Assembly (NCBI RefSeq): GCF_030143245.1
Contig: NZ_JARJNS010000004.1
Coordinates: forward strand, 434,001 to 498,000
From: Rhabdaerophilum sp. SD176
GTDB lineage: Bacteria; Pseudomonadota; Alphaproteobacteria; Rhizobiales; Beijerinckiaceae
Direction of reading: 5' to 3'
DNA: 64,000 bases
Shown here: positions 8,415 to 17,378 of the stretch, one piece after another
Numbering within the stretch: the stretch's first letter is position 1
Layout: each line of letters opens with the position of its first letter
The notes under the pieces: generated by a model
What the model was told of the DNA's origin: nothing
The model's database searches: none
What the model saw: only the letters and a program-made list of their open reading frames with translations
Translations under genes and position numbers: made by a program

Positions 8415-9800
8415 ATGGTCTCTGGATTGCGCGCAAAAAGATTGGCTTGGCCGGCGGCCGGGATCGTCGTTTTCGGTTCGATCCTTGCTGCGTCTGATCC
8501 TGCTTCAGCGCGGTTGCTCAAGGCGAGGCCGGCAAATGCTCCCTTGCTGGCTGCGTGCCATTTCTCAGAAGATACAGATGCTTATCTTCCCTTTCCGGTT
8601 TTCGACGGGCTCGACCTGCGTCAACTGACAGCAGGCTTCGCCAAATCTGCGCAGAAGAACGACAGCGCGAAAGCCGACGATGATGGCGAGGAAGAAGAGG
8701 ACGACGACGACGAGGAGGAGGAAACCGAGGATTCGGAACCGCCCGTGCGCAATTTCATTGCGGCGCACGCGCGGTCGGGCCTGCAGCGCGGGCCGTGCTA
8801 CAAAATTTCGGGGGCCGCGACCTATTCGGTAACGCTGAATGACGGGACCAACGGAGTCAGCCGCGCCAGCGACCGCCTGCTGAAGGAAGCACGCACCACC
8901 TTCGGTTTGCAGATGATCGAGGATTTGCCGATCGGTCGCTTTCGCGCCGCCATTGAACTCGATTGGTCCAGCGCCGCGGGCACCAGTTCGGGATCGGCGA
9001 ACAGCATCTGGATGAGCCTTGGTCCGGTGACGTTGGGTTTGAAGGGCTCGCACTTCGATTTCTGGGCCGGCGACGAGTTCGGGTTCAGGGCAACGGCGCC
9101 CTCGGCCTCGACCTTCCTGTCGTCGCTTGCCCTGCGCACCAGCGAAAAAAGCACGCTTGTCCTTTCGGCGGAGGACCCCATCACGCGCCGGCTGGCCGGT
9201 ACCGGATATGGAGGGGTTGCGGTGCCGGATTTCGTGGCCCGCTGGCAGTACGAGAATGACAGCACCACTTTGCATCTGGGTGGCGCGCTGCGCCAGCTGC
9301 GCTTCGAAGCGCCCACTCGCGCGACGCGGTATGGCTATGCAGCCATCGTCGGCGTTCAGCGGCAAATTGCCTGGTTCGGCACCGGTGATTATGTTATCGC
9401 GCAACTAACCTATGCCGATACGGCGCCTGGATTTCTCGGCATTGCCCAGCCCGGCGGCCTTCTGAATTTCACCTTACCGCGCAATGCCTCGGTTGTCATT
9501 CTGGAGACGATGCGTGGCTGGACCGCTGCTTTGGCCTACAGCCATGGCTGGTCGACGACCTGGCGGTCAAACGCCTTCGCCACCTATGTTGATCTGCAGC
9601 TGGCCGATGGTCCGGTACGCGGCCAGGTTCAGGTCGGACGGGCCGCACTCAACCTCGTCTGGACGCCATTTACAGGGCTCGATTTCACGTGGGAGCTTGG
9701 CGCAGGCCAGATCTATCGGGCCGATACGAACTTGGCGCTGACCAATATTTTCAAGCGCCGAAGCTATTCGGGCCAATTCGCTGTCTCGCGCAAATTCTGA
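8415..9800 (+). CDS. Outer-membrane porin (rhizobial type) with acidic tract
   Basis: A 461-residue beta-barrel protein. It has an N-terminal signal peptide ending near ASARLL, alternating hydrophobic beta strands throughout and a C-terminal Phe (AVSRKF) as required for BAM-dependent insertion. The segment GPCYKISGAATYSVTLNDG begins the porin domain in the manner of alphaproteobacterial porins (Porin_2). Unusual is a highly acidic run (about residues 90-110, almost all D/E) between signal and barrel. It stands upstream of the transporter and fatty-acid genes and may give outer-membrane passage for their substrates; that link is inference. Confidence 0.8.
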   Translation: MVSGLRAKRLAWPAAGIVVFGSILAASDPASARLLKARPANAPLLAACHFSEDTDAYLPFPVFDGLDLRQLTAGFAKSAQKNDSAKADDDGEEEEDDDDEEEETEDSEPPVRNFIAAHARSGLQRGPCYKISGAATYSVTLNDGTNGVSRASDRLLKEARTTFGLQMIEDLPIGRFRAAIELDWSSAAGTSSGSANSIWMSLGPVTLGLKGSHFDFWAGDEFGFRATAPSASTFLSSLALRTSEKSTLVLSAEDPITRRLAGTGYGGVAVPDFVARWQYENDSTTLHLGGALRQLRFEAPTRATRYGYAAIVGVQRQIAWFGTGDYVIAQLTYADTAPGFLGIAQPGGLLNFTLPRNASVVILETMRGWTAALAYSHGWSTTWRSNAFATYVDLQLADGPVRGQVQVGRAALNLVWTPFTGLDFTWELGAGQIYRADTNLALTNIFKRRSYSGQFAVSRKF

Positions 9801-10019
9801 CCAGTATGGGCAAGCTTTCCAATGTGTTGCCGAACCGATGCTTTCCTCAGGTCCAGTGTAGAGCTGGTCCAGATCCGAGGCCGATGAAAACATCCGACCA
9901 GTCCATTGATGCCGGCATTATGTCGCGAGAAAGGACGTTTGCGAAGGCGAGGGCGGGGTGGTGCGCCCAATCGGAGGAGCAATGCAGGCATGTTCCGCCA
10001 CGGGAACGCAAGCCGCATG

Positions 10020-10907
10020 TCATCCGCCCGGCGCTGATGTTGGACGTTCGCTGGATACCTTTTTGGCCGTTGCCCTGAAGAGCAACGTGACCAGCGAAGC
10101 CACGATCACGATGAAGAAGGAATAGAGCGCCGGCACGGCCATGTAGCTTTGCTGGTCAGGCCCGGTGAAGGTGAAGGCGATGATGCTGAAGGCCAGCGGC
10201 CCGTTCTGCAGCCCTGTCTCGATCCCCACCGTGCGTGCGTCAGTCTCATCCATCCGCAGCAGCCGCGCAACGCCATAGCCCAGCGCGATGCCGGCGATGC
10301 CGAGCGTGATAGCAGCGGTGTAAACGCCGCCGCGCGTTTCCATCAGGAACTGCCAGTTGCGCGGCACCCAGGCGGCGATCAGGAACAGGATGAAGACAAT
10401 GCCGAGCATCGAGCCTGTCCGTTCGGTGATCGCGCCGAGCCGCCCGCTGGCCCGCCGAATCAACATCCCGATCGCGACGGGCACGATCATGATCGCCAGC
10501 GCGATGATGATATTTTTGTGCGGGATCGTCAGTTTTAGCGCCCCGGCATAGAAGGTGAGGAGCAACGGGATCGCCACGACGCCAACGACTGTCGAGGCCA
10601 CAGTCATCATGACGGATAATGCCAGGTTCCCGCGGGCGAAATAGGTGAACATGTTCGAGGTCGTTCCGCCGGGCATGCAGGCGATGATCAGGACCCCGAC
10701 GGCCACGGCGTCTGGCAGGTCAAGGATCTTGACCAGGGCGAACCCGAGCATGGGCATGATCCCGTATTGGCAAGCGAGGCCAACAAGGAGTCCCTGTGGC
10801 CGCCTCGACGCCCGGCCGAAATCCCCGAGCGTGAGCGACGCGCCCATCCCCAACATGATGAAACACACGACGATCGCCGATACTGCCTGCTCGAGTTCTC
10901 CCACCAT
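10020..10907 (-). CDS. Bile acid:sodium symporter family transporter
   Basis: A 295-residue inner-membrane protein of the SBF/BASS family with about nine or ten hydrophobic helices. Diagnostic segments are ACMPGGTTSNMFTYFARGN (the Na+-site crossover region, about 77-95) and IETGLQNGPLAFSI (about 230-243). Homologues carry bile acids, pantothenate, pyruvate or other organic anions with sodium. It is divergent from the acyl-CoA ligase gene across a 176-base promoter region, so both may answer to the same substrate, for instance a steroid-like or branched acid destined for CoA activation. Specificity cannot be told from the sequence. Confidence 0.9.
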   Translation of the reverse strand: MVGELEQAVSAIVVCFIMLGMGASLTLGDFGRASRRPQGLLVGLACQYGIMPMLGFALVKILDLPDAVAVGVLIIACMPGGTTSNMFTYFARGNLALSVMMTVASTVVGVVAIPLLLTFYAGALKLTIPHKNIIIALAIMIVPVAIGMLIRRASGRLGAITERTGSMLGIVFILFLIAAWVPRNWQFLMETRGGVYTAAITLGIAGIALGYGVARLLRMDETDARTVGIETGLQNGPLAFSIIAFTFTGPDQQSYMAVPALYSFFIVIVASLVTLLFRATAKKVSSERPTSAPGG

Positions 10908-11083
10908 GGACTTCGTCCCCCCGCCGATTTGGTTTTCTCGTTGCGAAGCAGCCTAGGCGTATCGATGCGCCGGGTTTGTCCACTAATGGTCAAACTCGGC
11001 GCGACTGGCGTGGTATCGGTCGGCGAGAAAAGAAAAAAACGAGAGCCGCCGCCAAAGGCCAGCGGTCCCAGGGAGGTAACACG

Positions 11084-12745
11084 ATGCCCGACACGCTCTA
11101 TCCGGTGCCGTATGAGATGCTGCGCCAATGGGCAAGCAAGACGCCCGACCGGGTTTATCTTCGCCAGCCCGTCAACCGCGTCTACCGCGAGAAGACCTGG
11201 GCACAGGCGCATGATGAGGTGTTGCGCCTGGCAGCGGCTTTCCGTGCGTTAGGCCTGAAGAAAGGCGATGTCGTTGCGATCCTCGGCAAGAACACGGCAG
11301 AGTGGTTCATTTCGGATTTTGCCATCGCAGCAGCCGGCCTTATCCCGGCGCCGATCTATTTTACCGCAGGCGCCGACACGATCCGTTACGTGCTCGAGCA
11401 CAGCGAGGCCAAGGCGATCATCCTCGGGAAACTCGACAATCTCGAGCCTGCACGGCAGGGAATACCCGCGGGCGTCATGACGATTGCCCAGCCCTACGAG
11501 ACGCTGCCCTGCGATCATCAGATGACGGACCTGATCGCCTGCCACGCGCCGTTGGTCGACGTCAACATCCCCAAGATGGATGACACGTTCTCGCTGATCT
11601 ACACCTCGGGCACGACCGGCAATCCCAAAGGCATCGTCGTGACCTTCAGGAATATCGGCTACAGTTCGACAACAGCGGTCGAGGCTCTCAACTATACCGA
11701 AAATGACCGGTTGATTTCCTATCTGCCGCTCGCCCATATCACCGAACGGGCGATGGTTCAGCATGTCGGGCTCTATCACGGCTGTTCGGTTGCCTTCACC
11801 GAGAGCCTCGATACCTTCGCCGAAGATGTGCGCAACGCGTCCCCGACCATCTTTATCTCGGTTCCCCGGCTCTGGATGAAGTTCCAGAGCGGAATCCTCG
11901 CCAAGTTGCCCCAGAAGAAGCTGGATCGACTGCTTCGTATCCCCGTCGTCCGGGGCATGGTGAAGAAGAAGATCAAGAAACTTCTGGGCCTGAGCAGCAC
12001 GCGGATTTGCGGCTCGGGAGCAGCACCCATTTCGCCTGCTGTGCTGGAATGGTTCTCGCGCCTCGACATCAATATTACCGAAGGGTTCGGGATGAGCGAA
12101 ACTTCGGGCCTCGTGACCGTCAATTATCCATTCAGGCATTCCAAGATCGGCACGGTCGGCGGCCCTGCCAAGGAGGCGAGGATCAAGATCTCTGATGAAG
12201 GGGAATTGTTGATTGCGGGTGATTGCATCGTCAAAGGCTACTACAAGGACCCCGAGAAAACCTCCGAGACGTTCCGCGACGGCTGGCTCCATACCGGAGA
12301 CATGGGCGAGATCGACACCGATGGCAGCCTGAAGATCACGGGCCGTGTGAAGGAGTTGTTCAAGACCGGCAAGGGGAAGTATGTCGCCCCGGTCCCGATC
12401 GAGAGCCTGATCGCGGAGAATCCTTACGTGGAGCAGATTTGCGTAATGGGTTCAGGCCTGCCGCAGCCGGTGGCTGTGGTGGTCAGGGGTGACGCGGTGG
12501 GTGACATCATGAGCCTTGGGGAAGAAAAGACGGGCCTTGCCGAGACGCTGAAGAAGACCAATGCGCGCCTTGAGGGGCATGAAAAGCTCAGCCACATCGT
12601 GGTGGCCAAGGAGCCCTGGACGATCGAGAACGGCCTTCTGACCCCGACGAGGAAGATCAAACGCAATCTGGTTGAAAAGAAATATGCCGATCTGATTGCC
12701 AGGCCCAGAACCGATGCCGTGGTCTTCGAGGGGACCAACAGCTGA
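11084..12745 (+). CDS. AMP-binding long-chain acyl-CoA synthetase
   Basis: A 553-residue acid-CoA ligase that activates a carboxylic acid through an acyl-adenylate. The start at 11084 has GGGAGGT nearby; an open extension upstream is non-coding. Signatures: A3 motif YTSGTTGNPKG (about 180), A5 TEGFGMSET, A7 WLHTGDMGEID, and A8 ITGRVKELFKTGKGKYVAPVPIE, all of the FadD15/long-chain class. It heads a same-strand set with a thiolase and an HAD-ECH protein (next gene after 122 bases), forming most of a beta-oxidation path. An acyl-CoA dehydrogenase is missing and must be encoded elsewhere. Confidence 0.93.
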   Translation: MPDTLYPVPYEMLRQWASKTPDRVYLRQPVNRVYREKTWAQAHDEVLRLAAAFRALGLKKGDVVAILGKNTAEWFISDFAIAAAGLIPAPIYFTAGADTIRYVLEHSEAKAIILGKLDNLEPARQGIPAGVMTIAQPYETLPCDHQMTDLIACHAPLVDVNIPKMDDTFSLIYTSGTTGNPKGIVVTFRNIGYSSTTAVEALNYTENDRLISYLPLAHITERAMVQHVGLYHGCSVAFTESLDTFAEDVRNASPTIFISVPRLWMKFQSGILAKLPQKKLDRLLRIPVVRGMVKKKIKKLLGLSSTRICGSGAAPISPAVLEWFSRLDINITEGFGMSETSGLVTVNYPFRHSKIGTVGGPAKEARIKISDEGELLIAGDCIVKGYYKDPEKTSETFRDGWLHTGDMGEIDTDGSLKITGRVKELFKTGKGKYVAPVPIESLIAENPYVEQICVMGSGLPQPVAVVVRGDAVGDIMSLGEEKTGLAETLKKTNARLEGHEKLSHIVVAKEPWTIENGLLTPTRKIKRNLVEKKYADLIARPRTDAVVFEGTNS

Positions 12746-12867
12746 TTGGAGCTGGCCTGAGCGCGCGCTCCGGCCATTCACCGGCCTGCTTCTGACTGCC
12801 AGAAATGACAAAGGCCAGTTCAAGGCAGCGAAACGCATAACCTGTTACACCTGAGAAAGACACGCCC

Positions 12868-14004
12868 ATGACAAAAGCTGTAATCGCGGGGTATGCCCGG
12901 TCGCCTTTCACGCTGGCCCGGAAAGGCGCGCTCAGTTCCGTGCGCCCCGATGACATGGCGGCGCAAGTCATTCGCGGGCTGATCGAGCGGACGGGTGTGG
13001 AACCCGCCGATATCGAGGACCTCATTGTGGGCTGCGCCTTCCCTGAGGGCGAACAGGGCTTCAACATCGCGCGGATGGTTGCACTCATGGCCGGGCTGCC
13101 GGAGAGCGTCGCCGGGGCCACGGTGAACCGTTACTGCGGATCCTCGATGAGCGCGCTCCACATGGCTGTCGGGGCGATTGCCGCCGGGGCGGGCCATGCC
13201 TTCATCTGTGCAGGCGTGGAAAGCATGACGCGCGTGCCGATGCTGGGGTTCAACCCCATGCCCAACGCGGCCTTCGCCAAGCGCATGCCCGCAGCCTATA
13301 TGGGCATGGGCGAGACGGCCGAGAATGTTGCCGATCGCTGGCAGATTTCGCGCGCTGATCAGGAGGTCTTCGCCGTCATTAGTCAGGCAAAGGCCGCCGC
13401 TGCGCAGGCTGCCGGCAAGCTGGCCGACGAGATCGTTGCGGTGGACAGCCCCGCCGGACCTGTGTTGCAGGATGGGTGTCTGCGTCCCGGCACCACGGCC
13501 GAGGCGCTTGCCGAACTCAAGCCGGCATTCAGCCAGACAGGCTCGGTGACAGCGGGCACGTCTTCTCCTCTGACCGATGGAGCCGCCGCCATGCTCGTCT
13601 GTTCGGAGGAATATGCCAAGGCGCACGGAATGCAGGTTCTGGCCCGGATTCGCAGCATGGCGGTGGCCGGATGCAGCCCCGAGATCATGGGCATTGGCCC
13701 GGTCGTGAGCAGCAGAAAGGCGTTGGATCGGGCGGGGCTCAGCGCAAAGGATCTGAACGTGACCGAACTGAATGAGGCCTTCGCGAGCCAGGCTTTGGCC
13801 TGCATGCGCGATCTCGGCCTTGATCCCGACACGGTCAATATTGACGGTGGCGCAATTGCACTCGGGCATCCGCTTGGCGCCACCGGTGCACGGATTACGG
13901 GCAAGGCCGCCATGCTACTGAAGCGCGAGGGCGGCGCGTTTGCGCTCGCGAGCCAATGCATCGGCGGGGGCCAGGGCATCGCAACCGTCCTGGAGGCCGT
14001 CTGA
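12868..14004 (+). CDS. Acetyl-CoA C-acyltransferase (thiolase)
   Basis: A 378-residue thiolase catalysing the last step of beta-oxidation, 3-ketoacyl-CoA plus CoA to acetyl-CoA and a shortened acyl-CoA. Catalytic residues are in place: nucleophile C90 in NRYCGSSM, H334 in GGAIALGHPLGATG and C364 in ASQCIGGGQG. It is the usual length. The stop overlaps the start of the next gene (TGATG), so the thiolase and the multifunctional protein are translationally coupled, as in fadA/fadB-type operons. Confidence 0.94.
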   Translation: MTKAVIAGYARSPFTLARKGALSSVRPDDMAAQVIRGLIERTGVEPADIEDLIVGCAFPEGEQGFNIARMVALMAGLPESVAGATVNRYCGSSMSALHMAVGAIAAGAGHAFICAGVESMTRVPMLGFNPMPNAAFAKRMPAAYMGMGETAENVADRWQISRADQEVFAVISQAKAAAAQAAGKLADEIVAVDSPAGPVLQDGCLRPGTTAEALAELKPAFSQTGSVTAGTSSPLTDGAAAMLVCSEEYAKAHGMQVLARIRSMAVAGCSPEIMGIGPVVSSRKALDRAGLSAKDLNVTELNEAFASQALACMRDLGLDPDTVNIDGGAIALGHPLGATGARITGKAAMLLKREGGAFALASQCIGGGQGIATVLEAV

Positions 14005-16319
14005 TGTCCGGGATCGAGAAAGTTGCCGTCATCGGCGCCGGCGTCATGGGGGCCGGAATCGCGGCCCATGTCGCCAATGCCGGCGTGCCTGTCTTGCTCT
14101 TCGATATCGTGCCCGAAGGGGCGCGCGACCGCAGCTTGGTTGCCAAGGGTGCGCTGGACGCGCTGCAAAAAGCCAAACCTCCGGCCTTCATGCAGGGCTC
14201 GGCGGCGAAACGCGTGGTCCCGTGCAACATCGAGGATGATCTTCCGGCGCTGGCCGAGTGTGACTGGATCATCGAAGCGGTCACGGAACGGCTCGATGTG
14301 AAGCACGCGATTTACGCCAAGATCGATGCGCATCGGAAGACGGGATCGATCGTGTCCTCGAACACGTCGACCATCCCGCTATCTGTGCTGACCGGAGGGC
14401 TTGGCGAGGCGTTTGCCGCCGATTTTGTCGTCACGCATTTCTTCAATCCGCCGCGTTACATGCCACTGCTCGAGCTTGTCGCGAGTTCGCAAACGCGCCC
14501 GACGGCCATCGATTCGGTCCGCGACTTCTGCGATCACCGCCTTGGCAAGGGCGTTGTGCGATGCAACGACCGGCCGGGCTTCATTGGCAATCGCCTTGGC
14601 GTGTACTGGGGCCTCTCGGCGATCAACGCGGCCATAGATCTGGGCCTGACCGTCGAGGAGGCCGATGCCGTGATGGGTCGGCCTTTGGGCATCCCCAAGA
14701 CGGGCATTTTTGGGATGGCCGATCTCGTCGGCCTGGATCTGATGCCGCTCGTGGCCAAAAGTCTTGGCAACGCGCTGCCGCCCGAGGATTCCTTCCATGC
14801 CTTGCTGCGCCCGCAACCGATCATGGAGCAGCTGGTTGCCGCTGGATATACCGGCCGGAAGGGCAAGGGCGGCTTCTACCGGCTGAACCGCGCGGCTGGC
14901 AATCGCAAGGAGGCAGTCGACCTTCAGACCGGCGAGTATCGCCCAGCCATGCGGGTCGACATCCCGATCCTGAAGCATGCCCGCGTGACACCGCTGGCCT
15001 TGATCGACGATGACAGCAAGTATGGCCGTTTTGCACGGCGCGTCCTGGGTGAGACCCTATCCTACGCCGCATGTCTTGTCGGCGACGCGGCCGACAGCGT
15101 CGAGGCCATCGATGAGGCAATGAGGCTGGGTTACGATTGGGAACGCGGACCTTTCGAGTTGATCGACAGGATCGGCATCACAGCATTTGTCGCACGGCTC
15201 AAGGCCGATGGGCTCGCGGTGCCAGAGCTTCTGAAGGTGGCCGGGGCCCGGCCGTTCTACGACGCGAGCGGCGGACGCCGGCAGGTGCTGCAAAGTTCCG
15301 GCGGCTATACGGACATGGTGCGGCCTGATGGGGTCCTGCTTCTGGACGATGTTAAGCGCACGAGCCCGCCGGTGATCGGCGGTGAGTCGGCTGCGCTTTG
15401 GGATATCGGCGATGGCGTTGCGTGTTTCGAGATTACGACGCGCATGAACACGCTCGATGGCCAGGTTCTTGCCCAACTCGAGGCCAGCCTCGAGCGCGCG
15501 GACAAAGACTTCGACGCCCTGGTCATCTACAGCGACGGGCCACATTTTTCGGCCGGGGCGAATCTTGCACAGCTGGCCGGCGCGCTCGACAACGCTGATG
15601 CCATCGCCAACATCGTGGCCTATGGCCAGCACGTCATGACGCGCCTGCGCGACAGTGATATCCTGATCGTTGCCGCGCCGGCGGGCTTGGCGCTGGGCGG
15701 CGGCTGCGAACTGGCGTTGCACGCCAATGCCATTCAGGCGCATGCGGAATGCTATATGGGCCTCGTCGAAGTTGGTGTGGGGCTGATCCCGGGCTGGGGC
15801 GGGTGCAAGGAGCTGCTTTGGCGCCTTTCCACGGCGAAGGCGATGCCGCGCGGTCCGATGCCGGCAGCCATGAAGGCCTTCGAAACCATCTCGACGGCCA
15901 AGGTCTCCGGCTCCGCAGCCGAGGCGAGAGAGATGGGCTTCCTGAGACCGGGTGATGGGATCACCATGAACCGGCGGCGGCTTCTGACGGACGCGAAGAC
16001 GAAGGCGCGCGAGATGGTGACACGTCGGGTCCCTTCCGAACCGCCGCGCTTTCAGCTGCCGGGCCTATCGGGCGAGACGCTTTTGGTCTCATCGGCCGAG
16101 GCGATGGCCCGCATGGGCCTTGCGACGGACCATGATGTCACGATCTGCGCCCGGCTGGCGCATGTCCTGACGGGTGGCGGGGCCAACCTGATCGAGGTCC
16201 TCGACGAGGCTCGGCTGCTGGAACTGGAACGCGAGGCATTCATCGGCCTTCTGGCCGAACCCAAAAGCCGTGAGCGGATCGCGCACATGCTTGAATCCGG
16301 CAAGCCCCTGAGGAATTGA
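14004..16319 (+). CDS. 3-hydroxyacyl-CoA dehydrogenase / enoyl-CoA hydratase fusion
   Basis: A 771-residue beta-oxidation protein. The start at 14004 (MSGIEKVAVIGAG) overlaps the thiolase stop; it gives an N-terminal NAD-binding Rossmann motif GAGVMGAGIAAHVANAG. The dehydrogenase domain (FFNPPRYMPLLELV, about 150) and its C-terminal repeats fill the first 450 residues. The crotonase domain follows, with FSAGANLAQLAGA and the oxyanion-hole region GLALGGGCELALHA (about 515-580). The order HAD then ECH differs from E. coli FadB (ECH then HAD) and matches a class common in proteobacteria. It hydrates enoyl-CoA and oxidises the hydroxy product. Confidence 0.92.
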   Translation: MSGIEKVAVIGAGVMGAGIAAHVANAGVPVLLFDIVPEGARDRSLVAKGALDALQKAKPPAFMQGSAAKRVVPCNIEDDLPALAECDWIIEAVTERLDVKHAIYAKIDAHRKTGSIVSSNTSTIPLSVLTGGLGEAFAADFVVTHFFNPPRYMPLLELVASSQTRPTAIDSVRDFCDHRLGKGVVRCNDRPGFIGNRLGVYWGLSAINAAIDLGLTVEEADAVMGRPLGIPKTGIFGMADLVGLDLMPLVAKSLGNALPPEDSFHALLRPQPIMEQLVAAGYTGRKGKGGFYRLNRAAGNRKEAVDLQTGEYRPAMRVDIPILKHARVTPLALIDDDSKYGRFARRVLGETLSYAACLVGDAADSVEAIDEAMRLGYDWERGPFELIDRIGITAFVARLKADGLAVPELLKVAGARPFYDASGGRRQVLQSSGGYTDMVRPDGVLLLDDVKRTSPPVIGGESAALWDIGDGVACFEITTRMNTLDGQVLAQLEASLERADKDFDALVIYSDGPHFSAGANLAQLAGALDNADAIANIVAYGQHVMTRLRDSDILIVAAPAGLALGGGCELALHANAIQAHAECYMGLVEVGVGLIPGWGGCKELLWRLSTAKAMPRGPMPAAMKAFETISTAKVSGSAAEAREMGFLRPGDGITMNRRRLLTDAKTKAREMVTRRVPSEPPRFQLPGLSGETLLVSSAEAMARMGLATDHDVTICARLAHVLTGGGANLIEVLDEARLLELEREAFIGLLAEPKSRERIAHMLESGKPLRN

Positions 16320-16748
16320 CTGCGCGGGTGAACAACGTCTTCCAAGATGGGCTGGTTGTCGCCCGCAATGCAGGCATGAACATAATTGCCATGGTACGCG
16401 CCTGACCTGTGAGACGGGAGTTCAAGGGGCAAGCCGTTCGGCCCTTGGCTCGGCGGGTTCGGGACGGCCGGCGGTGGTTGGCCTCCAGAACGACCAGATG
16501 CTGCCCCGCTTCTTGTGCTCAGCCGCAAAAAGCGCGGGCACCAATTGGTTAGGAAGATGGCTCCTCGAGCTGTCGGGCCACGTGGATGGAATATCAATGA
16601 CTTAACCCGATTTTTCGGGATGAGATCGCTCGCTGATATCTATAGCGAATTTCCGCGCTTCCCCACGCGAGTATCTGCGTAAATCCGTTTTAAGCGCCGC
16701 GTGTTTATCTTTCCGTGCGGCGGGGTCGATCCCGATCTGCTCCAATCC
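16320..16748. other. Intergenic region with repeat copy C
   Basis: A 429-base gap between the convergent HAD-ECH gene and the YqaA-family gene. The first 238 bases show no gene; the rest is repeat copy C (16558-16720), ending 28 bases from the downstream stop codon. Confidence 0.6.
16558..16720 (+). repeat. tRNA-Asn-tailed intergenic repeat, copy C
   Basis: Begins TGGCTCCTCGAGCTG, which includes the complement of the encoded CCA, the discriminator base and the 3' acceptor strand of tRNA-Asn. It continues with CCCGATTTTTCGGG (a perfect 5-bp stem), TATAGCGAATTTCCGCGC, TTTTAAGCGCCGCG and ends TTCCGTGCGG. Full length, same orientation as A, B and D. Confidence 0.88.
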
Positions 16749-17378
16749 CTACAGAACAAGCGGCAGCACGAAGAAGCCGCCGACGAGGAAGAACAGCAGG
16801 ATGAAGGTCGCAAGCTTCAGCTGTTTCTCCATGAATTCGCGGATCCTGTTGCCATAGACACGCAACGCGGCCGCAAAGATGAAGAAGAACGTGACGCGGG
16901 CGACGATTGTCGCGAACGTGAACTTCAGCAGATCGAAATGCAGGAAGCCCGACATGATGGTTGCGATCTTGAATGGGATCGGAGTCAGCCCCTTCGTGAT
17001 CAAGATCCAGAACCACGCATCATGCGTGCTTTTCTGCAGCTCAGCTGCTTTGTCGCCGAGGCCATAAAGCGAGATGATCCAGAGGCCTAGCGTTTCATAG
17101 AGCCCATAGCCAATGGCGTATCCGACCAAACCGCCGGCCACCGATGACATCGCGCAGACCATCGCATAGTGCCAGGCCTTCTTTGGGTTCGCGAGGCACA
17201 TCGGGATCAGCAGCGGCAGCGGGGGGATGGGGCTAATCGAGCTTTCAATGAAAGAGATCGCAGCCAGCACCCAAACCGCATTCGGGTGGTTCGCATAGGA
17301 GACCACCCAATCGTATGCGCGCTGCAATATGCCGGGCTTTGCCACCGGCGCGACGAGATGATTGTCTTGAGACGTCAT
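16749..17378 (-). CDS. YqaA/DedA-type VTT-domain membrane protein
   Basis: A 209-residue inner-membrane protein of the DedA superfamily (SNARE-associated/VTT domain). It shows the re-entrant segment FIESSISPIPPLPLLIPM (about 43-60), the GGLVGYAIGYGLYETLG helix and a second conserved loop ITKGLTPIPFKIATIMSGF, typical of YqaA proteins. DedA proteins move lipid carriers or polar lipids across the bilayer in the cases studied; the YqaA branch is less known. The gene lies alone between direct repeats C and D, 1 kb apart. Confidence 0.88.
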   Translation of the reverse strand: MTSQDNHLVAPVAKPGILQRAYDWVVSYANHPNAVWVLAAISFIESSISPIPPLPLLIPMCLANPKKAWHYAMVCAMSSVAGGLVGYAIGYGLYETLGLWIISLYGLGDKAAELQKSTHDAWFWILITKGLTPIPFKIATIMSGFLHFDLLKFTFATIVARVTFFFIFAAALRVYGNRIREFMEKQLKLATFILLFFLVGGFFVLPLVL

